This document shows, piece after piece, positions 1 to 5,493 of a stretch of DNA of 6,015 bases. Under the pieces are notes generated by a model. It was not told the origin of the DNA. It ran no database searches and was given only the letters and a program-made list of their open reading frames with translations. Numbering within the stretch: the stretch's first letter is position 1; every line of letters begins with the position of its first letter. The DNA is taken from assembly GCA_012512055.1 (NCBI GenBank), contig JAAZEW010000260.1, positions 1 to 6,015 on the forward strand, written 5' to 3'. Source of the DNA: Bacillota bacterium (GTDB lineage Bacteria; Bacillota_G; SHA-98; UBA4971). A program made the translations under genes and the position numbers.

Positions 1-162
1 ACATCGCATATCGGCGCACATACCGAGGAAGCGGTCAGGGATATGGGGCGCACGGCAGTCTTGAATCTTATGAAGGTCCTAAATGGCGAGATCCCTGAAC
101 ACATTGTTAATTATGAAGTCAACAATAGAGCTATGAAGGGGTTGAGAAACAATGCTGACTAG
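1..162 (+). CDS. D-2-hydroxyacid dehydrogenase (phosphoglycerate dehydrogenase-like), C-terminal fragment
   Basis: Frame 1 is open from the window edge to a TAG at 160-162 and gives 53 residues starting TSHIGAHTEEAVRDMGRTAV. Seen: TSHIGAHTEEA matches the TPHIGG.T.EA segment of NAD-dependent D-isomer-specific 2-hydroxyacid dehydrogenases (SerA, glyoxylate/hydroxypyruvate reductase and relatives). In that segment the His (third codon here) is the catalytic acid/base. The following helix and the NLMKVLNGEIPEHIVN tail are the usual C-terminal end of the catalytic domain. There is no ACT domain after it, so this is the short form of the family rather than the long SerA type. Known: these enzymes reversibly oxidise D-2-hydroxyacids to 2-keto acids with NAD(P) in the cytoplasm. 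The substrate cannot be told from this fragment. The last 11 bases overlap the aldolase gene, which suggests translational coupling. The gene start lies outside the window. Confidence 0.85.
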   Translation, partial: TSHIGAHTEEAVRDMGRTAVLNLMKVLNGEIPEHIVNYEVNNRAMKGLRNNAD

Positions 163-805
163 AGAAGAATGCACTCGAATACTGATGGACACAGGCATAG
201 TCGCAGTCATTAGGGTGGGCAAAGGTTCGGATTTGGTTGATATCATGAGGGCTCTGAGAAAAGGAGGTATCTTAGCCCTGGAGGTCACCATGACCTCGCC
301 CGGAGCGTTGGAAGCGATACGTGAAGCGTCCTTGGTGTTTAAGGATGAGGCCATAATAGGCGCAGGGACTGTCCTTGATCCTGAAAGAGCTGAAGCGGCT
401 ATCACAGCAGGCGCCCGGTTCATTGTAAGCCCTGTCACAAATTTCGATCTGATTAAGCTTTGTCGAAGGTATAGCATTATGTGTGTCCCCGGCGCCTTCA
501 CTCCCACGGAAGTCCTGGCTGCCTGGGAGGCAGGCGCGGATTTTGTGAAGATTTTTCCTGCAGGTAACGTAGGTCCGTCGTTCTTAAAGGATATCCTGGG
601 ACCGTTACCCCAAGTACGCTTGACACCGACGGGAGGCATCAATCTTCAGAACATCGGGGACTTTATCAGAGCCGGAGCGTCTTTTGTCGGCGTCGGTTCT
701 TCGCTGATCAACAAAGACATGGTGAGAGAGAAAAGATGGGACGATTTGAGTGAATTGGCCTCCAAGTTTATTGAAGAGGTGAAAGCAGCCCGCGCACGCG
801 GATAA
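152..805 (+). CDS. eda: KDPG/KHG-type class I aldolase (2-keto-3-deoxy-phosphogluconate or 4-hydroxy-2-oxoglutarate aldolase)
   Basis: A 217-residue protein, close to the usual 205-215 of the Eda family, forming a single TIM barrel. Seen: GIVAVIR (residues 15-21), LEVTMTSPGALEAI with the general base Glu44, GAGTV with Thr73, and FVKIFPAGNVGP with the Schiff-base Lys133. The phosphate/glycine loop PTGGIN is at 159-164 and GVGSSL at 180-185. Known: these enzymes cleave 2-keto-3-deoxy-6-phosphogluconate to pyruvate plus glyceraldehyde-3-phosphate, or 4-hydroxy-2-oxoglutarate to pyruvate plus glyoxylate, through a lysine imine. The Arg that follows EVT in the E. coli enzyme (Arg49) is Thr48 here, so the exact substrate is uncertain and the gene symbol is a family label. 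The ATG lies inside the end of the upstream dehydrogenase gene, and an AAGGGG stretch at about 135-140 can serve as ribosome binding site. The pair is therefore an operon. Confidence 0.9.
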   Translation: MLTREECTRILMDTGIVAVIRVGKGSDLVDIMRALRKGGILALEVTMTSPGALEAIREASLVFKDEAIIGAGTVLDPERAEAAITAGARFIVSPVTNFDLIKLCRRYSIMCVPGAFTPTEVLAAWEAGADFVKIFPAGNVGPSFLKDILGPLPQVRLTPTGGINLQNIGDFIRAGASFVGVGSSLINKDMVREKRWDDLSELASKFIEEVKAARARG

Positions 806-822
806 GACTGGAATCCAACTGT

Positions 823-875
823 GCTTCCCCTTCCATAACCCGTCGTTGCACTTGCTGTTGCAGTGCCGGGGAAGC
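823..875. other. Convergent spacer hairpin downstream of the aldolase gene
   Basis: GCTTCCCC at 823-830 pairs perfectly with GGGGAAGC at 868-875. Inside the loop, GCAC at 848-851 can pair with GTGC near 863-866. The structure lies 18 bases past the aldolase stop codon. No T-run follows on either strand, so it is not a canonical intrinsic terminator. It could protect the 3' end or assist Rho-independent release weakly. Function is inferred only from position. Confidence 0.3.
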
Positions 876-900
876 CCGAAGCCGCATAACAGAAAGAAGA

Positions 901-943
901 GGCAGGATCGGAGACTCCTTTTGCGAATCTCCGAAATCCTGCC
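901..943 (-). terminator. Probable Rho-independent terminator of the symporter gene
   Basis: GGCAGGAT (901-908) and CGGAGA (909-914) pair with TCTCCG (928-933) and ATCCTGCC (936-943). This makes a 14-bp stem with a 2-base bulge and a 13-base loop. On the minus strand the stem is followed by the pyrimidine tract TCTTCTTTCTG, and it begins 27 bases after the symporter stop codon. On the plus strand the bases after the stem are not T-rich. It therefore fits termination of the minus-strand gene better than of the aldolase operon. Confidence 0.65.
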
Positions 944-969
944 GTGGCTTATGTCAAACCGTGGCTACG

Positions 970-2184
970 TTACTTCCGGGAAGGCACAAGCTTCGGGACA
1001 ATCTTCGTAAGTTCACCCTCAGTCGCCGCTATTACCACAGCGCCTGCAGCGTCCCCGGTCACGTTCATGCAAGTCCTAATCATATCAAGGATCCTGTCTA
1101 TGCCTGCAACAAGCAGTATCCCTTCAAGCGGTAACCCTACCACTTCCAGCACCATGCTAAGCATGATCATTCCTGCGCCGGGCACTCCCGCTGTCCCGAT
1201 AGACGCCAAGGTCGCTGCAATAATGATCATCAGGTACTGGGAAAGACCCAGCTTTATGCCGAAAACCCCTGCTATGAACACAGCGCACACACCCTGATAG
1301 ATAGCGGTTCCGTCCATGTTGATAGTAGCGCCCAGCGGTTGGACGAAGCTGGATATTTCTTTGGACACGCCGAGATTCTCTTGGGCACAATGCATGGAAA
1401 TAGGAAGCGTCGCAGAGCTGGAACAAGTGCTAAACGCCACTGCCATAGCCTCGAAGAATCCTTTGAAGAACTGGGAAGGACGCATTTTTGCCCAAACATA
1501 TACGGCCCCGGAATAGATAACAAGAGCATGGAGGATGTTAACGAAATATACCACGAATATCACTCGGGCCAAGGGAAGCAATACCTCGGCTCCGCTTGTT
1601 CCCACTACCCAGGCAATTAGAGCAAATACACCAATAGGAGCGAAGTTCATGATCATACCGACGATTTTATACATGATCTCAGCTACACTGTCGAAGAAAG
1701 CAAGAGCCGGCTTGCCTTTTTGACCAATGAGGGAAATCGCTATTCCGACAAACAGCGCAAATACGATAATCTGCAGCATATTATCGGTAACCATTGCATT
1801 GAGCGCATTGGTAGGCACAAGATTCAAGATGACGTCCGCCGCCTTGGGCATAGGTTTTGCTTCATAGATACCTGCTTGTTTGAAAATATATCCGCCGGCC
1901 GGGTTGAAGATAACAGCAAATATGATTGCAAGGGCAATGGCTATTGCTGTTGTAGCCAGGAAGTAAACAATTGTCTTTCCGCCTACCCGCCCCAGCTTTC
2001 TTAGGTCACCAATACCGGATGCACCAACCACAAGTGAACAGAAAACCAAGGGAACAATGAGCATCTTGATGAGCCTTATGAAGAGATCGCCCAGCGGCTT
2101 CACAACTGCAATGGACGGCCCGACAATCAAACCGACAACAGCGCCTATGGCAAAACCGATGAGAATCTTGACCCATAGTTTCAC
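970..2184 (-). CDS. Dicarboxylate/amino acid:cation symporter (DAACS family, GltP/GltT/DctA-like)
   Basis: A 404-residue, very hydrophobic protein of normal family length. Seen: the family signatures in order, namely the serine-rich hairpin CSSSATLP at 254-261, the NMDGT cation-site motif at 289-293, the second hairpin region around GTAGVPGAG (330-338), and DRILDMIRTCMNVTGD at 363-378. By comparison with the archaeal homologue GltPh, Asp367, Arg370 and Asn374 correspond to the substrate contacts Asp394, Arg397 and Asn401. Asp363 corresponds to the sodium ligand Asp390. Known: Arg at the 397 position goes with acidic substrates (glutamate, aspartate, C4-dicarboxylates). The protein sits in the cytoplasmic membrane and uses Na+ or H+ gradients. 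The start is GTG at 2184-2182, because an in-frame TAA lies directly before it. GGAGG sits 11 bases upstream, a rather long spacing. It is the last of three co-directional minus-strand genes and ends in a terminator-like hairpin. Which acidic substrate it carries cannot be decided from the sequence. Confidence 0.93.
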   Translation of the reverse strand: MKLWVKILIGFAIGAVVGLIVGPSIAVVKPLGDLFIRLIKMLIVPLVFCSLVVGASGIGDLRKLGRVGGKTIVYFLATTAIAIALAIIFAVIFNPAGGYIFKQAGIYEAKPMPKAADVILNLVPTNALNAMVTDNMLQIIVFALFVGIAISLIGQKGKPALAFFDSVAEIMYKIVGMIMNFAPIGVFALIAWVVGTSGAEVLLPLARVIFVVYFVNILHALVIYSGAVYVWAKMRPSQFFKGFFEAMAVAFSTCSSSATLPISMHCAQENLGVSKEISSFVQPLGATINMDGTAIYQGVCAVFIAGVFGIKLGLSQYLMIIIAATLASIGTAGVPGAGMIMLSMVLEVVGLPLEGILLVAGIDRILDMIRTCMNVTGDAAGAVVIAATEGELTKIVPKLVPSRK

Positions 2185-2214
2185 TTACCACTCACCCTCC
2201 TTTCTTTGGCAAAT

Positions 2215-2319
2215 TCAGCGCATACCTACATATCGAGTGCAACCATGGAGCCTCCTTTCATCACCTCCATTCTCACTTAACGACACATCCGCCCCGGCCA
2301 AATCCATGACCAGGCGCAT
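2215..2319 (-). other. Possible 34-codon small ORF upstream of the symporter
   Basis: ATG at 2319-2317 opens a frame that ends with TGA at 2217-2215 and overlaps the 14-codon frame in another phase. The predicted peptide starts MRLVMDLAGADVSLSENGG and is not recognised. The stretch GGAAGAGA directly before the ATG is a weak and too close ribosome binding site. Reported as a short frame only; chance is the likeliest explanation. Confidence 0.12.
2226..2270 (-). other. Candidate leader mini-ORF with tandem ribosome binding sites upstream of the symporter
   Basis: On the minus strand a 14-codon frame runs from ATG (2270-2268) to TAG (2228-2226) and reads MEVMKGGSMVALDM. Its internal ATG at 2246-2244 is preceded by AAAGGAGG with a 4-base gap, so a 6-residue peptide could also be made. 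A GGAGGTGATG Shine-Dalgarno-like stretch lies just upstream at about 2268-2259, and a third GGAGG precedes the symporter GTG. Three strong ribosome binding sites within about 80 bases is unusual. The peptide has no recognisable function, and the whole may only be a purine-rich untranslated leader. Confidence 0.3.
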
Positions 2320-2330
2320 TCTCTTCCGGA

Positions 2331-2403
2331 AATCTTAATCAGAGGATGCTTATTAAGATTATTAATCTCATGGGTCAGATATGACTGAAGGGTGTCATAT
2401 GAC
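2331..2403 (-). promoter_or_regulatory. Palindrome-rich control region upstream of the symporter gene
   Basis: This stretch holds several symmetric elements. AATCTTAAT at 2331-2339 is the exact inverse of ATTAAGATT at 2352-2360. The latter continues into AGATT-ATT-AATCT at 2356-2368. GTCA-GATA-TGAC lies at 2374-2385, and the perfect palindrome GTCATATGAC at 2394-2403. The last two share the half site GTCA/TGAC and have centres about 19 bases apart, close to two helical turns. The layout resembles a set of operator half sites for a dimeric regulator near the symporter promoter. No convincing -35/-10 pair was found; TAATAA-type hexamers on the minus strand are weak candidates. The remaining spacer (2404-2468), between here and the GH13 stop codon, shows no clear element. 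Confidence 0.45.
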
Positions 2404-2468
2404 TAAACGGAGCCGGTTCGGGAAAGGGCCATATTGCGGAATGAGGAGGGGCTGGCGAAGAACCACAC

Positions 2469-3755
2469 TTACACAGCGGGAATCTTGACAAGGACCGGCA
2501 TACGCTCTATTCGAAACGTCCGCAGATCGCTGCCGGCGTCACCCAGGCAAATCTCTGCTTCGCCCAGCCCGTCGACTTGGATCTCCCCGTACTTGTTCGC
2601 CAGATTGAGCAAAGCAATATAAGCTATGTCGTCACCTAACCAGGTGAGTTTCACCACACCTTCTGCAAGAAGCTCCCGGACTGCGAACTTCTTGCAAATT
2701 CCCTTGATATCTTTAGCGAATCCCAATACGTTCTGCATGAAAGACATAAGCTCAACGTCTGCATCTTTCCAGCTTACCGGGTCCTTCTCAAAGAGGCTAG
2801 GTGTCTTCGTGGCGCCAATCTCCTGCCCGGCATGGATAAGCGTTGCTCCCGGGAGTAACGCATAGAAGACAATCCAGTTCAATAGACAGTCACGGCCCCT
2901 GATCACATCGGCTGCACGCGGATTGTCGTGGTTTTCCAGGAATCTGAGTTTGACCGCTTCCTCCGGGTAAAGCGTCTCCTGGATATACAAATGATTGAGG
3001 TAATCACTAAGCGGACGCTTCCCCTGAAAGTAATCTTTGAGATACTCAAACCCATCGTAGTCATAGGTCAAATCAAACGCTGCGTGGAGTTGGGGATCTG
3101 CATGCGCTATGTACCCCCTATCCCGCACGTACTTGACAAAAGACTTCTCTATGCTTTCTGCAAGCCAAATAACCTCTTTCTTCCGTCCCAACCTGTCACG
3201 GGCAGCCAGCCAAAAATCCAGGGGAACAAGGGGCGCCACATCGCAACGGAACCCGTCCACGCCAAAGTCAACCCATTGCTCAAGAGTCTCTATCTGATAC
3301 TTCCAGAGGTCAGGCCGGCGGTAATCAAGGTCGTACACATCCCACCAGTCCGGAACTTTAGTCGCAAACTTCCCTTCCGGGTTTTTGAGGAACCATTCAG
3401 GGTGTTCTCCAAGGAGGACGCTGTCCCTGGATGTGTGGTTATATACCACGTCAATCATTACCTTCATTCCCAGGGAGTGAGCCTTATCTATCACCATTTG
3501 TAAGGTCCGCGGATCGCCTAATTCAGGGTTTACAGCGCGGTAGTCTCTGATGGCATAGGGGCTGCCCAAGGTCCCTTTGCGCCCCGAAATACCTATAGGA
3601 TGGATAGGCATTAGCCATAAGATATCCGTATGCAGGCTCTTAATCCTCTCCAGATCGCCGAAAATATCCATGAACGTCCCGTCAGCAGAATGATTTCTAG
3701 GAAAAACCTCATAAATAACTGCACTCTTCACCCAGTCCGGAGTATCAATAGCCAC
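2469..3755 (-). CDS. GH13 alpha-amylase-family glycoside hydrolase/transglycosidase, cytoplasmic
   Basis: A 428-residue protein with the full set of GH13 regions on a TIM barrel. Seen: region I DVVYNH at 102-107, and region II GFRCD at 168-172 with the nucleophile Asp172. Region III is WLAES, with the acid/base Glu200. Region IV is FLENHD at 272-277, with the transition-state Asp277. The segment RKGTLGSPYAIRDYRAVNPE (59-78) is the usual conserved block after the second strand. About 110 residues of beta-rich sequence follow as a short C-terminal domain. No signal peptide or transmembrane segment is visible, so it should act in the cytoplasm. Known: GH13 enzymes act on alpha-glucosidic bonds with retention; hydrolase versus transferase activity and substrate cannot be set from motifs. 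The start is GTG (3755-3753) with an ideal AGGAGG 8 bases upstream. It lies between a peptidase and an amino acid/dicarboxylate transporter, with no sugar transporter or other carbohydrate gene in view. Confidence 0.92.
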   Translation of the reverse strand: MAIDTPDWVKSAVIYEVFPRNHSADGTFMDIFGDLERIKSLHTDILWLMPIHPIGISGRKGTLGSPYAIRDYRAVNPELGDPRTLQMVIDKAHSLGMKVMIDVVYNHTSRDSVLLGEHPEWFLKNPEGKFATKVPDWWDVYDLDYRRPDLWKYQIETLEQWVDFGVDGFRCDVAPLVPLDFWLAARDRLGRKKEVIWLAESIEKSFVKYVRDRGYIAHADPQLHAAFDLTYDYDGFEYLKDYFQGKRPLSDYLNHLYIQETLYPEEAVKLRFLENHDNPRAADVIRGRDCLLNWIVFYALLPGATLIHAGQEIGATKTPSLFEKDPVSWKDADVELMSFMQNVLGFAKDIKGICKKFAVRELLAEGVVKLTWLGDDIAYIALLNLANKYGEIQVDGLGEAEICLGDAGSDLRTFRIERMPVLVKIPAV

Positions 3756-3859
3756 TACGGTAACCTCCTGTCACCAATTGCCAAAGGGCATATTGATTTA
3801 TCGTTCCATGATTCTCCAGGTATCATCGCAAATACCACTTCCAGTATGGCCCAGTTCAC
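3755..3859 (-). other. Possible 34-codon small ORF ending on the GH13 start codon
   Basis: A frame from GTG (3859-3857), or from ATG at 3826-3824, runs to a TAG at 3757-3755. The last base of this TAG is the first base of the GH13 GTG start. The peptide begins (M)NWAILEVVFAMIPGE and is not recognised. Neither start has a good ribosome binding site. The one-base stop/start overlap is the kind of arrangement that gives translational coupling. The GH13 gene has its own strong ribosome binding site, however, so coupling is not needed. Confidence 0.15.
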
Positions 3860-3974
3860 TTACCCTTGGGTAAAGGTGATGTGGGGGTTCTATTGCCGCA
3901 CGAACGTGCCGGAGCATTCAACCGGTAGCCGGCGGAAGCCAGTCGTCCGGCTGTGAGCCAGCCCATCTGCCGCC
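3756..3974 (-). promoter_or_regulatory. Spacer between peptidase and GH13 genes with a symmetric operator-like site
   Basis: The 219-base spacer contains TTACCC-TT-GGGTAA at 3860-3873, two perfect 6-base half sites around a 2-base centre. It lies about 105 bases before the GH13 start and could be a regulator site or a small hairpin. Nearer the peptidase stop are GC-rich partial hairpins: AGCCGG at 3927-3932 with CCGGCT at 3947-3952, and GCAC/GTGC around 3899-3909. None is followed by a T-run on the minus strand, so read-through from the peptidase gene is possible. No clear promoter hexamers were found. Confidence 0.35.
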
Positions 3975-5141
3975 TTAAGGGACAATTGTCTTGTTCCGGT
4001 TAAGCGCATCATGCTTTCTCAAAACCTCAAGCAACTGCTGAATGTCGATGGCGTCACAAGTCCTCATATCCCGTCCCACAACTGTTGTAGCTCTCAGTAT
4101 CGAGTTAATGACAGCTTCTTCCGTTGCTTCGACTGCTGCCAGGAAGAGCGCGGACATTGAATCGTTGGATACTACCTCGTTCCTAAGCGTAGGGGGACCG
4201 CTGTGGGGAATACGCGCTGCAGTGGAGAAAGCTATGAAGAAATCCCCTGAGCCGTTACTGCCAAAAAAACCGGTGCGGGCAAGTCCGAGGCTCACTCTTT
4301 TCGCCAGCCGCTGCAACTGCCTTTGATCAAGGGGAGCATCGGTAGCCACGACCACCATTACTGATCCGTCGAGGCTTTCAGAGCCTTTCATTTCAGGCGT
4401 GTCGTAGCGCAGCGTGTCGTAGTGCAAATCACGTCTGAACGCGTAGCGACCCAGCTCTCGTCCTACGGGAGCGCCGTTTATTGTGAGGATCCCTCCGAAG
4501 TTGGTTTGCACCAGCACACCTATGTTATAGCCACCAAGGTTGGAAGGGAGCGGCCGCGATGACGTTCCTATACCGCCTTTCCAACCCATACAGGAACTCC
4601 CCGTGCCTGCACCGACTGACCCTTCCTCTACCAGCCCTGGCGCGGCCTTTGCGATTGCCTCGAATACGTGCTCTTTCCTGACGTGGCGGCCTTGGATGTC
4701 ATTGAGTATGCCGTCGTTTACCTCTCCCACAACCGGGTTGACTGTGCCTGTACTGATACCGATCCCAGGATTGCTCCTGAGGGACCACTCGATCAGCGCA
4801 TCAGCCACAAGCGGGGCGCAGAGAGTATTGGTCAGCGCTATAGGAGTCTCCAGGTTACCGAGTTCGTTCGCCTGGTGCAAGCCTATAGACTTGCCGAATC
4901 CGTTGAAAACATATGAGGCTGCAGGGACTTTCTCTTGGAACAGGTTGCCGTCATGCGGGAGAATTACAGTTACACCGGTCCTGACAGGGCCTTTGCCCGG
5001 AACCAGTCTTCCTTCACCTTCTATCAGGGTCACATGGCCGACCTTCACGCCCTGGACATCCGTGATTGCATTCCACGGGCCGGGCATGAATATCCCGATG
5101 TCGATTCCGATCTCCCTGGCACGTGGCCTGGAATCATTCAT
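3975..5141 (-). CDS. P1-family (DmpA/BapA-like) self-processing aminopeptidase
   Basis: A 388-residue protein from ATG 5141-5139, typical of the family. Seen: RAREIGI and PGPWNAITDVQGVKVGH (residues 7-36) form the characteristic N-terminus. ALTNTL is at 102-107, PVVGEVNDGILND at 136-148, GSVGAGTG at 174-181, VQTNFG at 211-216, DGSVMVVVATDAPL at 258-271, and GSNGSGDFFIAFSTA at 294-308. Known: in DmpA the precursor cleaves itself before a Ser that becomes the N-terminal nucleophile of the beta subunit. Here that is Ser260 in DGS. Ser298 lies exactly 38 residues on, like DmpA Ser288, and Asp300 sits where DmpA has Glu290. Members hydrolyse N-terminal D- or L-amino acids, beta-peptides or amides. 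No signal peptide is visible. The chosen start is preceded by AAGAGG 8 bases upstream and fits where family members begin. An in-frame ATG at 5207-5205 with AAGGA before it would add 22 residues. It is first of three co-directional minus-strand genes and divergent from the amidase. Confidence 0.88.
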   Translation of the reverse strand: MNDSRPRAREIGIDIGIFMPGPWNAITDVQGVKVGHVTLIEGEGRLVPGKGPVRTGVTVILPHDGNLFQEKVPAASYVFNGFGKSIGLHQANELGNLETPIALTNTLCAPLVADALIEWSLRSNPGIGISTGTVNPVVGEVNDGILNDIQGRHVRKEHVFEAIAKAAPGLVEEGSVGAGTGSSCMGWKGGIGTSSRPLPSNLGGYNIGVLVQTNFGGILTINGAPVGRELGRYAFRRDLHYDTLRYDTPEMKGSESLDGSVMVVVATDAPLDQRQLQRLAKRVSLGLARTGFFGSNGSGDFFIAFSTAARIPHSGPPTLRNEVVSNDSMSALFLAAVEATEEAVINSILRATTVVGRDMRTCDAIDIQQLLEVLRKHDALNRNKTIVP

Positions 5142-5252
5142 ACTTTGCGCCTCTTCCCAGAATAATCTGCACGATCGTTTCCATGGAAACATATTCCTCA
5201 TGAACATGAAGAATCCTTCTTTAGCTGGTCTGAGATACCTTGAAGAATGCAT

Positions 5253-5281
5253 TGCTAATCGCATGTCATTTTTGAGGTCAA
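5253..5281 (-). promoter_or_regulatory. Weak promoter candidate for the P1 peptidase gene
   Basis: On the minus strand TTGACC (5281-5276) is a good -35 hexamer. It is followed after 17-18 bases by TTAGCA/TAGCAA (5258-5252), a poor -10. Transcription would begin near 5245, upstream of both plausible peptidase starts (5207 and 5141) but downstream of the first in-frame ATG (5264). That argues against the longest reading of the gene. Confidence 0.3.
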
Positions 5282-5288
5282 ATAGTGA

Positions 5289-5316
5289 TTCATAATACTA
5301 AAGATTGTGCTATAAT
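5289..5316 (+). promoter_or_regulatory. Sigma-A type extended -10 promoter for the amidase gene
   Basis: TGCTATAAT at 5308-5316 is a perfect extended -10 element, with TTCATA at 5289-5294 as a -35 match (4 of 6) at 16-base spacing. Initiation is expected near 5323, giving a 5' leader of about 170 bases before the amidase ATG. The region is AT-rich and lies only a few bases from the candidate peptidase promoter on the other strand, so a regulator bound here could affect both genes. Confidence 0.65.
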
Positions 5317-5322
5317 CTATTA

Positions 5323-5493
5323 TGTTCTATATTTTCGCAATAACGGCCAAACACGTTAGAGAGTCATCATCTATTCACTGCTCTGTTCTTATTGAAAAAG
5401 AGATTTCTTGAACCTAGTAACGCGCTAATTCACTTCGATCCGGCCCTAAGGTTGTGTATCCAAACCGTAAAAAATCAACTTTTGGAGGTTATC
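5323..5493 (+). other. Long untranslated leader of the amidase gene
   Basis: About 170 bases separate the predicted start site from the amidase ATG. Seen: TAACG (5341-5345) and CGTTA (5354-5358) form a 5-bp arm pair around 8 bases, and AACCT near 5410 can pair with AGGTT near 5449. No T-box motif, no known riboswitch core and no intrinsic terminator was recognised. The end carries the ribosome binding site GGAGGT at 5484-5489. The length leaves room for regulation, but no mechanism can be named. Confidence 0.3.

Noticed and set aside
79..642. Long minus-strand open frame of 187 codons
   Set aside because: It lies antisense to the well-supported aldolase and its product has no recognisable family features.
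2404..2468. Intrinsic terminator after the GH13 gene
   Set aside because: No stable stem followed by T residues was found between the GH13 stop codon and the palindrome cluster.
2928..3503. Plus-strand open frame of 191 codons
   Set aside because: It is antisense to the GH13 catalytic domain, whose motifs are all intact on the minus strand.
3899..3952. GC-rich hairpins after the P1 peptidase as a terminator
   Set aside because: Stems are short or have long loops, and no T-run follows on the minus strand.
4540..5295. Long plus-strand open frame of 251 codons
   Set aside because: It is antisense to the P1 peptidase; its Ser/Pro/Thr-rich product is what the reverse of that gene would give.
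5323..5493. T-box or known riboswitch in the amidase leader
   Set aside because: No T-box consensus (AGGGTGGNACCGCG-like), no antiterminator/terminator pair and no known aptamer core was visible.
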